A DNA stretch of 64,000 nt, from NCBI RefSeq assembly GCF_029931775.1, contig NC_079321.1, forward strand, positions 14,466,501-14,530,500, in the 5' to 3' direction. Within the stretch, counting starts at the first letter, position 1, and each line of letters opens with the position of its first letter. Shown here piece after piece: positions 11,806 through 22,929 of this stretch. A program made the position numbers and the translations under genes. The notes beneath the pieces were generated by a model. The model searched no databases. It was given only the letters and a program-made list of their open reading frames with translations, and was not told where the DNA came from. Origin of the DNA: Euleptes europaea. Its lineage: Eukaryota > Chordata > Lepidosauria > Squamata > Sphaerodactylidae.

Positions 11806-12176
11806 ACCTGGATAGCCCGGGGTTAGCCTGATCTTTTCAGATCTCAGAAGTTAAGCAGGGTCAACCCTGGAGAAAATGGCTGCTTTGGAGGGTTGACTCT
11901 ATGGCATTGTACTCCACTGAGGTCCGAGTCCTCCCTAGGCTCCATCCTGGGGAGAAGATAGAGCCCCAAATTCTTGAAAAAGCCTTCCAGTGGTGGGTGT
12001 GGTGGACCAGGGCAATACCTGGAGATTTGGGGGTGGAGGGACCTCAGCGGGGTACAATGCCATAGAATCCACCCTCCAAAGCAGCCATTTTCTCCAGGGG
12101 AACTGATCTTGGTCATCTGGAGATCAATTGTCATAGCAGGAGATGTCCAGGTGCCACCTGGAGTTTGGCAACCCTC
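11806..12176. mobile_element. 5S-SINE fragment and MITE halves
   Basis: 11806-11867 is a fragment of the 5S-rRNA-derived SINE (CAGATCTCAGAAGTTAAGCA). 11868-11938 and 11996-12176 are MITE pieces in opposite orientations. The last ends 120 bases before RAB17 coding exon 1. Confidence 0.7.
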
Positions 12177-12301
12177 CAGGGCAAGGAAAGGGGAGGGGGA
12201 AACTTAAAATGGCCACATCGAATGTTACCACTTTCAAAGCAGTGTTGTCAAATCTATTGCATTGCTTCTGTATCTCTCTCTCTTTTTTTCCCTTGCAGGA
12301 T

Positions 12302-12476
12302 ATGGCCCAGAGGAGGGCTGTGAATGAAGAGACCAACTCCGGCTGGGATGCCCACAGCCCGAAAGAATCTTATGTTTTTAAAGTAGTCCTTTTGGGTGAC
12401 AGCTCTGTAGGGAAGTCGAGCTTAGCTTACCGCTATGTGAAAAAGGACTTCCGGGACTCTCTGCCTACAGTAGGCT
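12302..12476 (+). CDS. RAB17: RAB17 coding exon 1 (P-loop and switch I)
   Basis: Encodes residues 1-58 and the first base of codon 59. The acceptor is a long pyrimidine tract ending TTGCAG at 12298, so three untranslated bases precede the ATG. The donor is GGCT|GTAAGT after 12476. A chance ORF runs through the upstream MITE into this exon, but its upstream part is intron. Confidence 0.93.
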
Positions 12477-13050
12477 GTAAGTTGACGAAGTATTATGGGA
12501 TTCTTTTCGCCACAAATGGACTTGTGGTCAAACCAGTGTAGGAGCCTGCCAAAGTAGCCTGTGTTTGGCTCTGGAAATGCTGTGGGGGTGGGACGGACTG
12601 GCTGAGGGTTTGGTTATTTTTAGTCTTTATCATAGAGCGGTTCCTCAGTGGAACAGGCTTCCTCAGGAGGTGGTGAGCAATCCTTCCATGGAGGTTTTTA
12701 ATAAGAGGTTAGATGGCCATCTGTCAGCAATGCTGATTCTGTGACCTTAGGCAGATGATGAGAGGGAGGGCATCTTGGCCATCTTCTGGTCACTAGGGGG
12801 GGGGGAGGTAGACTTGAATTTCCTGCATTGTGCAGGGGGTTGGACTTGATGATCCTGGTGGTCTCTTCCAACTCTATGATTCTATGATTCTATATCAGAT
12901 CGTCTCCAGGTCAGTCGTACACAAGGTCTGCCAAGAGGAGTCAACCATCGCCTGCTCGCTTCCTTTTTGTGGCTAATAGTATAGTGACAGGGTGACACCC
13001 AGTGAGATAGGCCACACAATGCAGACTTGAACAGAATCAACTAAGGAGTG

Positions 13051-13085
<35 letters not shown>

Positions 13086-16000
13086 GGGGGGGTGCTTATG
13101 TGTGTCCAGTCTGTTTGTCCCCTAGGGTTGCCAACCTCCAGGTCCTAGCTGGAGATCTCCTAGCTGGAGATCGCCAGCCGATGGAGTTCAGTTCACCTGG
13201 AGAAAATGACCACTTTGGGAATTGGACTCTATGGCATTGAAGTCCCTCCCCTCCCCAAATCTTGCTCTCCTCAGGCTCCACCCCAAAAAGCTTCCACTGG
13301 TAGCGAAGAGGGACCTGGCAGCCCTATTGTCCCCCCTCCCTTAGTATTTGAAGTGCAGCTGCTAAATGATTGAAGAATGAGAACAGAAGCCACTGAAGAT
13401 GTACTGAGTATATGAGAGAGAGAGAGAGAGAGAGCAAGAGAGAGATGGCCAGGCCTTCCACATTTCCAAGCAAGTGGGATATAGCCAAAAGGGGTTTGGG
13501 GGAAATATTTTTGGAATTTTAAGAATTCTATTTTGTAACTAGAAGAGTGGTTTTTTATGTCCCACTTTTTGTCTACCTTTAAGGGACCTCAAAGCAGCTT
13601 ACAATCGCCTTCCCTTCCCCACAATTGATACCTTGTGAGGTAGATGAGGCTGAGATAGTTCTGAGAGAACTGTGACTAGCCCAAGGCCACCCAGCAGGCT
13701 TCACGTGTAGGAGTAGGGGAATCAAACCCGGTTCTCCAGAATACAGTCTGCCACTCTTAACCACTTCACTACTATGGTTCCCAACGTCCAGGTACTAGCT
13801 GGAGATCTGCTGCTATTACAACTGATCTCCAGCTGATAGAGATCAGTCCCCCTGGAGAAACTGGCCGCTTTGGCAACTGGACTCTATGGCATTGAAGTCC
13901 CTCTCCTCCCCATCCCCCCCTCCTCAGGCTCCGCCCCAAAAATCTCCAGGTATTTCTCAAGCCAGAGCAGGCAACTCTACTGATGGGCTGTGCAGATTTT
14001 TAAAAGTTTTGCTTCAGCAGTAGCTGCCACCATAGCACAATGGTCTTCACTGCATTACTGAAGAAACGCTGTTAAATATTTTTAAACAAGGTCCATTTTA
14101 AAGGGCATCCTGTCAAAGAGAGCTTCTGCCTGAACTGCTGAAGAGTTACTATTAGAATATTGTCGAAGGCTTTCACTGTCAGAGTTCATCTGTTCTTGTA
14201 GTTATCTGGGGTGTGTGACCGTGGTCTTGGTATTTTCTTTCCTGACATTTCGCCAGCAGCTGTGGCAGGCAGCTTCAGAGGAGTAACACTGAAGGACAGT
14301 GTCTCTCAGTGTCAAGTGTGTAGGAAGAGTAATATATAGTCAGAAAGGGATGTTGGGTTTGAGCTGAATCATTGCCCTGCAAAAAGTATCAAAGGTAATG
14401 TGCTAATCATTGTCCTGTAAGTATCAAGATAATGTGCTAATGAGGGTGTGGTATGTTAATATGGAACCATTGTATCCTGAAGTGATACAGGATACTTTTT
14501 GATACTTTTTGCAGGACAATGATTCAGCTCAAACCCAACCCCTTTCTGACTATATATTACTCTTCCTACACACTTGACACTGAGAGACACTGTCCTTCAG
14601 TGTTACTCCTCTGAAGATGCCTGCCACAGCTGCTGGCGAAACATCAGGAAAGAAAATACCAAGACCACGGTCACACAGCTCAGATAACCTACAAGAACCA
14701 AAGTTACTATTAGACTCATGCCTGACCTCACTCCCTGCCATTTGGTGGCTCTGGCAGCCGTTTTGTGGTTGTCTCCACCTCCTCTGGCAGCCACTTTGCT
14801 GTTGCGCCCGCCGCCCTGTGTCAGAATGCCACAGCTGCCTGCAGGATCAAAGCAACTGGGCACCCCTGCTCTGGTGTGGTGACTACCATCAGCTTCTCTC
14901 TTGCCTTTAGGTTCCTTCTTCAATCAGTGTGTCACTTTAGATGCCACCACAATTAAGTTGGAGATCTGGGACACCGCTGGCCAAGAGAAGTACCACAGTG
15001 TCTGCCATCTCTACTACCGAGGGGCAAACGCAGCTCTTCTGGTCTATGACATTGCCAGGAAGGTAAGGCGAAGTGATGGGTTCCTTCCCAGCTAGGGTTG
15101 CCTGGTCCCTCTTCACCACGTGCAGGAGATTTTTGGGGCGGAGCCTGAGGAGGGTGGGGTTTGGGGAGGGGAGGGACTTCAATGCCATAGAGTCCAATGG
15201 CTAAAGCGCCCATTTTTCTCCAGGTGATCTGATCTCTATCGGCTGGAGATCAGTTGAATTAGCAGGAGATCTCCTGCTACTACCTGGCAGTTGGCAACCC
15301 TATTCCCAGCTTAACCTTCACTCCTTCCTCCTCTTGTCTGCTCTATTCCTGAATGTGACATTTGGTGTATAAGGGGGTGGTGGAGGGTTGCCAGCTCCGG
15401 ATTGGGAAATACCTGGAGATTTTGGGGGTAGAGTCTGAGGGGGGCGGGGTTTGGAGAGGGGAGGAACTTCAGTGTCAGAGAGTCCAATTGTCAGTGGCCA
15501 TTTTCTCCAGGAGAACTGATCTTGATCACCTGGAGATCAGTTGAAATAGCAAATCTCCAGCCACCACCTGGAGGTTGGCAACCACAGGGTGGTGGTAGTG
15601 GTTGACTTTATTTGCCTTTCATTTTTGTATGGTGCAGGCCCATTTCTAGGCATTCAGGCCCTGAAAGTGTTTCAAAGGTAGATTACCTGCTCTCCTTTTG
15701 GACATTTTTGTTTCTCAAACTTTTTGCTGAGGGATTCACCTTTCCGTTTTCTAGCTGCTCTCATGATTCCTGGTTTTAATTTAGAGTTAAATTTAGAGCA
15801 CTGGGTTTTTTGTTTGCTTGTTATTTGTATTTTCCCTTTTGTTGCTGCCTTTACTGCTGTTGTTTTTATTGGGTTCATGCCTCTAGTTCTTATGTTTACC
15901 CTGTTGTAAAGTATTTTTATGGAGAATGTGGGGTATAAATATTTCCAATAAACAAAATGATTTGCCTGGGAGGATGCTGAAACACTCACAGTATCATCTG

Positions 16001-19000
16001 AACAAAACAACCCTTCAAAATCTATTGGGGTTTTGTTCATATGAATCAAGCATACAATTTTGCATTTCCCCCAGCTCTTTAATATTATTTTTGATATTCA
16101 GTGACCAGACCTGCACATGGTATTTCAAATCGGGCTCCACCATAGCTTCGGATGCCAGCTCTGGGTTGGGAGATACCAGGAGATTTTGGGGGTGGAGCCT
16201 GAGAAGGGCAGGGTTTGGAGAGGGGAGGGACTTCAGTGGGGTATAATGCCATAGTGTCTACCTTCCAAAGTGGCCATTTTCTCCAGGTGAACTGATCTTG
16301 GTTGTCTGGGGAACAGTTGTAATTCCAGGAAATCTCCAGGTGCCACCTGGAGATTGGCAACCCTTCCCAAAGCTCTTTGTGAGGCTCTCCCTGTTCCCCC
16401 CTTCAGCTGTTGCTGTCAGCCGGTGGGAGGGTCCACAAGGCCACAGATCTGAGAGGGAGGGGAGGTGGTGTCTGGAGGTCTCCCAGGATTATAACTGATC
16501 TGCAAGCTACAGATATCAGTTCCCCTGGAGAAAATGGTTGCTTTGGAAGGTGGACTGTGTGACATTATACTTTGCTGAGGTTCTTCTCCTCCTCAAACCC
16601 CACCCTCCCCAGACTCCATCCCCAAAATGTCCAGGAATTTTCTAACCTAGTACTGGCCCTGACCTGGATGGCCCAGGCTAGTCTGATCTCATCAGATCTC
16701 AGAAGCTAAGCAGGGTCAGCCCTGGTTAGTATTTGGATGGGAGACCACTAAGGAAGTCCAGGGTTGCTGTGCAGAGGAAGGCACTGGCAAACCACCTCTG
16801 TTAGTCTCTTGCCATGAAAACCCCAAAAGGGGTCGCCATAAGTCGGCTACAACTTGACAGCACTTTACACGCACACAGTGCTGGCAACCCTATACATGTA
16901 CAATTGGGATATTTTGTTCCAATAGACATCACCTTCAATGACCCAAATTGAACTTCAGTTGCCATGTTGTTCCCCGCTCACTTACGGATGCCAACTGCCA
17001 GGTAGTTGCTGGAGATCTCCTGCTAATTCAACATCTCCAGCTAATAGAGATCAGTTCACCTGGAGAAAAATGGCTGCTTTGGTAATTGGACTCTATGGCA
17101 TTGAGGTCCCTTCCCTCCCCAAACCCCACCCTCCTCAGCTCCACCCCAAAAATCTCCTTCTGGGGTGGTGAAGAGGGACCTGGCCAACCCTATGCTCACT
17201 TGATCTTCCTGAAGCTCTTCACAAACCATCTTGATTTTTACTGTCCTTGAATAATTTGGTATCATCTACAAACTTGTCCACTGTGCTACTCACCCACAAA
17301 TTAAAAGTTATAAGCATGAGAGAGTGTAAATATTTTAACCGTTTACATATTTTCTCTTGCCAGGAAAGTTTTGAGAAAGCTAAGGTGTGGCTGAGTGAAC
17401 TGGAGAAAGAATTCCTTCAGGATGAAATAATTATAATTTTGGTTGGCAATAAGCTCGATCTTTCCGCAGAACGGGAGGTCTCAATACAGGTAGGTAGTCT
17501 TTATTGTTGGGGTTGGGGTGAAATAGAAGAAACTGCAATGACCTGACAGGGACCAGCTAGGGGCAGAAGGAGGAGGTGGGCCTACAGGGAACGAGAGAGA
17601 CACAGAAAGTACTGAAGCTCAATGTCAGGTTGTATGGATTTGCACAAGTATTTAATTACTGAAATACTTGTTAACAAAATAACAGCTACCTTCTTTAAGC
17701 AAATTATACTGTTCAGTCAAAACAAGCATGATGACATATCCCCAAGAAGGAAGACTGCAAGGCCCAGTAGTGATTAGAATTTCAGACTAGGATCTGGGAG
17801 ACGCAGGTTCGAATCCCCACTCTGCCATGGCTAGGTTACTTTGGGCCTGTCACACACTCTCAGCCTAACCTTCCTCTCAGGGTTGTTGTAAAGATACAAT
17901 GGAGGAGAGGAGAGCAGGTCCCTCTTTGCCACCAGCAGGAGGTATTTGGGGCAGAACCTGAGGAGGGCAGGGTTTGGGGAGGGACTTCAATGCCATAGAG
18001 TCCAATTGCCAAAGCGGCCATTTTCTCCAGGTGAACTGATCTCTATTGGCTGGAGATCAGTTGTAATAGCAGGAGATCTCCAGCTGGTACCTGGAGGCGG
18101 TTACAAAATATCACCAGTACTGCTAAGTTAGTTGCTAAGAAGAACCAGTACTAAGCCAATATACACTAAATTGAAAGTCAATAAACAATTTTTGTATATT
18201 TCTCAAAAGATACACAACAGTGCAAACACAATGACAATGGTGTAAATGTGCAAACCAAAAACATACAACAACATCAACAAAGACCACACTATACATAAAC
18301 CGTCCAAACAAGGGGACGAAGAAACCCACTAGTAAAGGGCTCATAAGCCTCAAACAATGAACTGTCTCGATTTGCTCGCAAATTGTGTGTCAAAAGTATA
18401 AGGCATGTGAAATATACAAGAGCACGGCATAAAGTGCCCAGCGGTGCTCAGGGAACGCCTTCTGGATGTGCAGCGTTTTTACCAATATACATTGGCTTCT
18501 TTGGCCAGCATTAAGTTTCTTTAGCACTCACAATGGAACATGCAAATTTCATAAGGCTAAGAGTAGCTCAATCCTTAATATTTGCCACCGTCTCCAAACT
18601 AGGGAAAGTACTTTGTGCCGCGCTCTTGTATATTTCACACGCCTTAGACTTTGACACGCAATTTGCGAGCAAATCGAGACAGTTCATTGTTTGAGGCTTA
18701 CGAGCCCTTTACTAGTGGGTTTCTTCGTCCCCTTGTTTGGACGGTTTATGTATAGTGTGGTCTTTGTTGATGTTGTATGTTTTTGGTTTGCACATTTACA
18801 CTGTTGTCATTGTGTTTGCACTGTTGTGTATCTTTTGATAAATTTACAAAATTTGTTTATTGACTTTCAATTTAGTGTATATTGGCTTAGTACTGGTTCT
18901 TCTTAGTACCTGGAGGCTGGCATCCCTAGGGAGCAGGGAGTTATATGCCTAACATGCCACATTTAATATCTGATGGCTGATGTGTGGCTCTCTGTGGCCT

Positions 19001-22000
19001 TCGTGCGAATGAATCATCAGTGCAGGTAGAAGATACCCTTGTGCTACCAATCCTACTTGGTACACAGGGGTTATCAGGCAAAGAGTCACAACCAACTTAT
19101 GGTGACCCCAGCAAGAGGCTTTCAAAACAAGTGAGAAGCAGAGGAGGTTTACCGGTGCTACCTACCCATGGCTGCTAAAATAATAAGCTCTTTGCACACT
19201 CCCTCCAGGAGGCCCAAGAATTTGCAAAGACGAAATGCATATTGTACATGGAAACCTCAGCAAAGTCTGATTACCAAGTGACGGAGCTCTTCATGATGCT
19301 AGGTGAGTGTTGCTCTCTCGCACAGCGACCTCAGTCCAAGAGGATCCTACCTGCTCTTGTTTAACTCCTTACTTAGCCTTGAGGCAGCTTATTCTTGCTC
19401 ACTGGTTGTTCTTGCACTGGTTGCTTGATACTCCCCTCAAATGGAAGAGGAGAGTATCATATATCCGAGCATCTTGGAAGAGAAGTGGGATAGAGATGGG
19501 GGACACACAAGAAAAACACAAACAGGCAACTAATAACATTCATTTTAAGCCTCATAGTAACCAGGCAGTAGATGACTGAATTTGTGGAACCTCTTTTATG
19601 GTAGTAGGGTTGCAGGGCCACTGCCGGCGACCCACAGGAGAAATGTGGGGAGGGGGCCTGGTGCACTGACATCACTTCCACTTAAAAACAGAAGTGACAT
19701 CTTTAAATGCTCTAGCGTTTACAAAAACTCTATGGTAAAACTATAGAGTTTCACCATCCACTATGTCACTTCTGGGTTTTACCAGAAGTGATGTCAGCGT
19801 GCTGGTGCAATGCTAGCACACGCTCCATCCTCCCCTTTCCTCCTTTGCCATTAGGGTTGCCAAACTCCAGGTGAGGCCTAGAGATCTCCCAAAAGAATAC
19901 CTGAACTCCAAATGACAAAGATCAGTTCCCCAGGAGAAAATGGCCGCTTTGGCAAGTGGACTCTATGGGATTGAAGTCCCTCCCCTCCCCAAACCCTGCC
20001 CTCCTCAGGCTGCACCCCAAAAACCTCCTGCCGGTGGTGAAGAGGGACCTGGCAATCCTATCCTGGAGACAGCGCAGGACCAAAAAACAGCTCAGGGCAT
20101 GTTGTATGCCTCCACTCTGAGCTAACTCTCCGACCTGAATTGTCCAACCAGGCATAACAGCACCAAGACAAACTCTTTGGCCTGCTGCTTGGAGCTGTCA
20201 CCAAGGGGCACCAAGAGGCTGTAGTCATGCCTGATCTTTCCTTAGTGGAAACAGCAGGAGGAAGCGGTGGTAGTGACAGAGGGAACCAGCCATGCAAGCA
20301 GGGGCATGGCCAGCATCCAAGTTTGTTGGCATGCCTAACTATTTATTGAAGACCAGCTTGGACTACAGCTAGAGTACCTAGAGGGACCTGGCAACCCTAA
20401 CTCTATGGCATTATACCCTGCTGAGGTCCCTTCACTCCCCAAGCCCTGCCCTCTCCAAGCTCCACCCCCCAAATTTCCAGGTATTTCCCAACCCAAAGCT
20501 GGCAACCACCATGCCACTGCTTGGCTGTCTCATCTGTTTCTTCCAGTTTTGCGGAGTGAGGATTGAGCACCTTGGATTGAGACCTTTTGGTCCTAATGGG
20601 CCCCTCTAACCAACATAGTGTTTGTGAATCCAGGAAAGTGGAGTTGTGGGGAAGGAAGCAGTTACTGACTCCGCACAAGTAACAACCCCGTACTTTTAAT
20701 TTATCTGACTCAAGAGTGTGTAGAGGAAGGCCTTCCTGCCTCCGCAGGGCGGTCCTCTATTAAGGGGGGTCCAACGTTACTTCCAAACAAAACACTGAGC
20801 TAAGGAGCCTTCCTGCGCTCAGTGGGTAAGCTGCCACCAGCCCTTATGCAATCGTTTAGCCCCAGACAGAGGATAAGGGCAGCCTTGCCTGCTGATACCA
20901 AATCAATGCTCAACACTCTTCCTGCAGAGTAGGAGGCCCGACAGGAGAGAATTACACTAACAAAAGGTTTAAGTTTTGATAGGTGGTCACACAAACAATA
21001 AGGCACTCAGATTTAGAGCTTGAAACCCATAAAGTCAAAAAACACAACCAAAATATAGGTTAAATATTTATTCCAAAGATTTGTGCTCGTTACAGAAACA
21101 AAAAAGGTTCGTGAAGTAGTTAAGCTAGAAAACAACAAAGGCTTAACATAGCTAACTACACATTTAAGGTCCTTAGGTTCAAAAGTTTGGCAAAGCTTTA
21201 GGCAAGTTTCACAAGACGTTTTACCAGTCCTACAAAGTTTACAGCATCTCGTTTCAGCATACAAAGTTGCTCCAAAAGTCAGTCTGACAGAGTCTCCCCA
21301 TGAAAGGGCAAATAAAAATGGATTTTTGATGAAGCCAGGGTATGGACCAGCCACCCCAAGCGTTCATGACTTGGATCAAAACTGGACTACTTTTATCGTC
21401 GAAATCCCACTAGCGTGAGCTCACATAAGCCAATGAGATTGCGAAGAAGTCCATAAACCATTAATTAATGACGTGTCAAGCATCGCCCCTCTATTGCATC
21501 AGGTATGTCAAAGGTGTCTTGAGCCTGCAGAACTCAATGCACCTGGATATCCTCAATGTGCGAGATAAGGCAATGCCTGGCAGTTTGTTACAGTAGTAAC
21601 TAATTACCTTCAATTTAGGGAGGAAAGAAGAGGCTGTAAATGTTTTGCAGCTGGGTGTTATCTATTCCCCCCACAGGAGTGAATCCTTCAGAAGTGAAAC
21701 CATTCTCACGGTTGTAAATTTGCAAGCTGGTCAGTTTGCACTCCAACCTGCCAGAGTTTAGTATTAGAATATAGCAGGCCAAAAGCCTGAACCAAAGAAA
21801 TTATAAAACAAGGAATTGTGGGAGCCAAAAGCCTGAACCAAAGAAATTGTAAAACAAGGAATTGTGGGAGCCCACTTCCTTGACAGAGTGTTCTCAGTTT
21901 ATCACAGAAAGATCAGATTTCTGTCTGTTTGTATTTTTCTCCCAAAGCTCATGAGTTGTTAAAACTGGAGCAAGAAAAAGAGAATCCGCTTCAGACAGCG

Positions 22001-22063
22001 CATTGGAAGAAATCGCAGATTGATTTGCAACAGACAACTTTCCACCTAACTAAATGCTGCTAG
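12302..22063 (+). CDS. RAB17: RAB17 small GTPase, complete spliced coding region
   Basis: Rab-family GTPase; mammalian RAB17 is an epithelial Rab acting in transcytosis and recycling endosome traffic. Five coding exons join in frame: 12302-12476, 14911-15062, 17364-17489, 19209-19302 and 21948-22063 (663 bp, 220 residues plus stop; human is about 212). Visible motifs: P-loop GDSSVGKS (residues 32-39), switch-I threonine in PTVGC (T56), DTAGQE (79-84), NKLD (138-141), ETSAK (166-170) and a C-terminal KCC, the site for double geranylgeranylation. The stretch [18 protein letters not shown] followed by [12 protein letters not shown] matches my memory of human RAB17 almost exactly and separates it from other Rabs. 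The start is the first ATG after an AG acceptor, in [10 protein letters not shown]; human also begins MAQ. A noncoding 5' exon probably ends at 10631. The C-terminal tail before CC is poorly conserved, as expected for Rabs. Confidence 0.95.
12626..12893 (+). mobile_element. CR1 LINE 3' end
   Basis: Contains GGTTGGACTTGATGATCCTG and ends ATGATTCTATGATTCTAT, the canonical CR1 tail. In RAB17 intron 2. Confidence 0.93.
13048..13085. repeat. (GT)n(GC)n microsatellite
   Basis: GT repeats pass into CGCGCGCG. Alternating purine-pyrimidine DNA of this kind is prone to Z-form. Confidence 0.9.
13123..13326 (+). mobile_element. Complete hAT-type MITE
   Basis: Perfect duplication TTGTCCCC at 13115-13122 and 13327-13334. 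Contains a local duplication of the CTAGCTGGAGATC segment. Confidence 0.95.
13414..13446. repeat. (GA)n microsatellite
   Basis: GAGA run interrupted by CAAG. Confidence 0.85.
13528..13772 (-). mobile_element. CORE/MIR-like tRNA SINE
   Basis: Reverse copy of the family with GTGGTTAAGAGTGG head and GTGACTAGCCCAAGG-type core. Confidence 0.8.
13774..13976 (+). mobile_element. hAT-type MITE
   Basis: Body intact; TIRs degraded (GGTTCCCAAC / GGCAACTCTA). Inserted directly beside the SINE. Confidence 0.85.
13977..14156. mobile_element. hAT-like fragment, left part
   Basis: Similar to the interior of the element at 46375 (TGCAGATTTTTAAAAG, CAGCAGTAGCTGC). With 14720-14880 it probably forms one element split by the foldback at 14157. 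Confidence 0.5.
14157..14701. mobile_element. Penelope-type foldback insertion with hammerhead-like motifs
   Basis: Two inverted arms of one 3'-end sequence. Target duplication AGTTACTATTAGA (13 bp, 14144-14156 and 14702-14714). Each arm has CTCCTCTGAAGAT-type and GCGAAACATCAGGA-type motifs. Closely related to the 48127 copy, which encodes a Penelope-like protein end. Lies in RAB17 intron 2. Confidence 0.75.
14715..14885. mobile_element. hAT-like fragment, right part
   Basis: Repeated words CAGCCGTTTTGTGG and CAGCCACTTTG match the right half of the element at 46375. Confidence 0.5.
14911..15062 (+). CDS. RAB17: RAB17 coding exon 2 (switch II, DTAGQE)
   Basis: Acceptor CTTTAG at 14905-14910, donor AAG|GTAAGG after 15062. 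It completes Cys59 and runs SFFNQC to IARK109, including the DTAGQE GTP-hydrolysis motif. A MITE insertion starts only 30 bases after the donor. Confidence 0.95.
15093..15302 (-). mobile_element. Complete hAT-type MITE beside RAB17 exon donor
   Basis: Perfect duplication TTCCCAGC (15085-15092, 15303-15310). Starts 30 bases after the donor of the DTAGQE exon. Confidence 0.95.
15383..15586 (-). mobile_element. Complete hAT-type MITE
   Basis: Perfect duplication GGGTGGTG at 15375-15382 and 15587-15594. Confidence 0.92.
15600..16149. other. Intron DNA, possible LINE 3' remnant
   Basis: The stretch GGGGTATAAATATTTCC followed by AATAAAC near 15930 looks like an old LINE tail; nothing else is assignable. 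Confidence 0.3.
16150..16363 (-). mobile_element. hAT-type MITE, second subfamily
   Basis: Starts ATGCCAGCTCTGGGTTGGGA and ends GGCAACCCT. The duplication is not evident. Confidence 0.85.
16466..16892 (+). mobile_element. hAT-type MITE split by a 5S SINE
   Basis: Body 16466-16657 and end 16877-16892 (CTGGCAACCCTA). Confidence 0.85.
16658..16876 (+). mobile_element. 5S-rRNA-derived SINE
   Basis: Contains the 5S internal promoter-like AGAAGCTAAGCAGGG and GGATGGGAGACC, then a tail ending TTGACAGCACTTTACACG. Duplication AGTACTGGC / AGTGCTGGC. It derives from 5S rRNA but is not a 5S gene. Confidence 0.92.
16984..17191 (+). mobile_element. Complete hAT-type MITE
   Basis: Duplication GCTCACTT flanks it, immediately before ACGGATGCC and just after CCAACCCTAT. 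Confidence 0.9.
17364..17489 (+). CDS. RAB17: RAB17 coding exon 3 (NKLD guanine-specificity motif)
   Basis: Exactly 42 codons, phase 0 on both sides. Acceptor TTGCCAG, donor CAG|GTAGGT. Encodes [10 protein letters not shown] through REVSIQ, with [10 protein letters not shown] as the base-specificity loop. Confidence 0.95.
17757..17912 (+). mobile_element. CORE/MIR-like SINE
   Basis: GATCTGGGAGACGCAGGTTC box-B region, then CAGGGTTGTTGTAAAGAT core end. Confidence 0.8.
17920..18926 (-). mobile_element. hAT-type MITE split by an 807-bp foldback
   Basis: Body 17920-18098, remainder 18906-18926 (CTGGCATCCCTA). Confidence 0.8.
18099..18905. mobile_element. Long foldback insertion, arms about 290 bp
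   Basis: Left arm about 18137-18430 pairs with right arm about 18618-18905 (both contain GGTTTATGTATAGTGTGGTC on opposite strands), around a loop of about 180 bp. Duplication GTACCTGGAGGC (12 bp) at 18087-18098 and 18906-18917. The two arms give twin spurious ORFs. Family unknown; target duplication length and shape resemble the Penelope-type foldbacks here. Confidence 0.7.
19209..19302 (+). CDS. RAB17: RAB17 coding exon 4 (ETSAK motif)
   Basis: Acceptor CCTCCAG at 19208 and donor CTAG|GTGAGT. Encodes [10 protein letters not shown], the ETSAK box and VTELFMML. It ends after one base of the next codon, which matches the phase of the terminal exon at 21948. Confidence 0.94.
19310..19852. other. 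Intron DNA with CATCACTTC inverted motifs
   Basis: 19660-19830 has TGACATCACTTCCAC and ACCAGAAGTGATGTCA as inverted elements, also seen at 29250-29440 and 37990-38200. They suggest a further MITE family. Confidence 0.45.
19854..20059 (+). mobile_element. hAT-type MITE
   Basis: TAGGGTTGCC start and GGCAATCCTA end; duplication eroded. Confidence 0.88.
20370..20512 (+). mobile_element. Truncated MITE pieces
   Basis: A tail GACCTGGCAACCCTA followed by a right half ending AGCTGGCAACCACC. Confidence 0.75.
20513..21947. other. Last RAB17 intron, mostly unassigned
   Basis: Unusual word content and no recognised repeat, apart from a 46-bp tandem duplication at 21779-21870. An old LTR-type fossil cannot be excluded. 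Confidence 0.3.
21779..21870. repeat. 46-bp tandem duplication
   Basis: Two copies starting CCAAAAGCCTGAACC, differing at one base, 78 bp upstream of the RAB17 terminal exon. Confidence 0.92.
21948..22063 (+). CDS. RAB17: RAB17 terminal coding exon (hypervariable tail, Cys-Cys end)
   Basis: After a T-rich tract ending CCCAAAG, the frame reads [14 protein letters not shown] and ends HLTKCC followed by TAG at 22061. It aligns with the human tail AQELLQRSDEE...KCCAH, with CC as the last two residues here. The phase joins 19302 exactly. Confidence 0.9.
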
Positions 22064-22312
22064 AAATAAACCCTCGCTGTCCTCGGGCGGCTGGGTTGGC
22101 TGCAATTTTTAAAGTATCCCTTTGTGATTGAAGAGATCTCAAGACGTTGTTGGCAATAACTTGGAAATTATTTGTAACTACGTTATCACTTTTTGTATCT
22201 GATTTGCTATATAGATTACTAGGAGAATAAAACAAAAGCAAGAACATTAGCAGCGTCATGTCAAATCTCTGAACTGTTCTTTTCCTATGATAATTTTGCC
22301 CATTTCAATAAA
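22064..22312 (+). promoter_or_regulatory. RAB17: RAB17 3' UTR with two candidate poly(A) signals
   Basis: AATAAA occurs at 22226-22231 and 22307-22312, 165 and 245 bases after the stop. Either would give a short 3' UTR. Which one is used cannot be told from sequence. Confidence 0.6.
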
Positions 22313-22462
22313 GTAAAAGAAATAGAAAAGAGGGTTTGCAGTACACATCTGGAAGTCCAAGTAAGCCACGATGGCAGATACACCCAGAAGCCACAGACTA
22401 TAGACTGCCAGGTGCTGTGTGCATATGCATTTATGCACACACACATGCATACACCTACACAC

Positions 22463-22670
22463 ACACATGAAGCTGCCTTATACTGAATCAGACCCTCGGC
22501 CCATCAAGGTCAGTATTGTCTGCTCAGACTGGAGGAGACTCTCCAGTGTCTCAGGCAGAGGTCCTTCACATCGCCTTCTACCTGATCCTTTCAGCTGGAG
22601 ATGCCAGGGACCTGGGACCATCTGCAGGCCAAGCAGACGCTCTACCACTGAGCCATGGTCCCCACCCCCA
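22463..22670 (-). mobile_element. tRNA-Ala-like SINE
   Basis: Reverse copy from ATGAAGCTGCCTTATACTGA to CACTGAGCCATGGTCCCC, just after the RAB17 3' end. Confidence 0.9.
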
Positions 22671-22723
22671 AGAAATGAGCAGAGGCAGTTTACTGTCGCC
22701 TTCCTCTGCATAGCCACATGAAA

Positions 22724-22921
22724 ACATGAAGCTGCCTTACACTGAATCAGACCCTTGGTCCATCAAACTCAGAATCGTCTACTCAGACCGTCAGCGGCCC
22801 TTCAGGGTCTCAGGTGAGGGTCTTTCACATCACCTAGTCCCTTGAACTGGAGATGCCGGGGATTGAAGCTGGGACCTTCTGCGTGCTAAGGAGATGCTCT
22901 GCCACTGAGCCACAGCCCCAC
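22724..22921 (-). mobile_element. tRNA-Ala-like SINE
   Basis: Second reverse copy, 55 bp from the previous one. Confidence 0.9.
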
Positions 22922-22929
22922 CCACACTG

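Noticed and set aside
16658-16876. 5S rRNA gene
   Set aside because: Only the 5S internal promoter-like part is kept, followed by a shared SINE tail; the same structure recurs at 34545, 49131 and 59597.
18135-18906. Twin ORFs [16 protein letters not shown] on both strands
   Set aside because: They are the two arms of a palindrome; same DNA read twice, no known domain.
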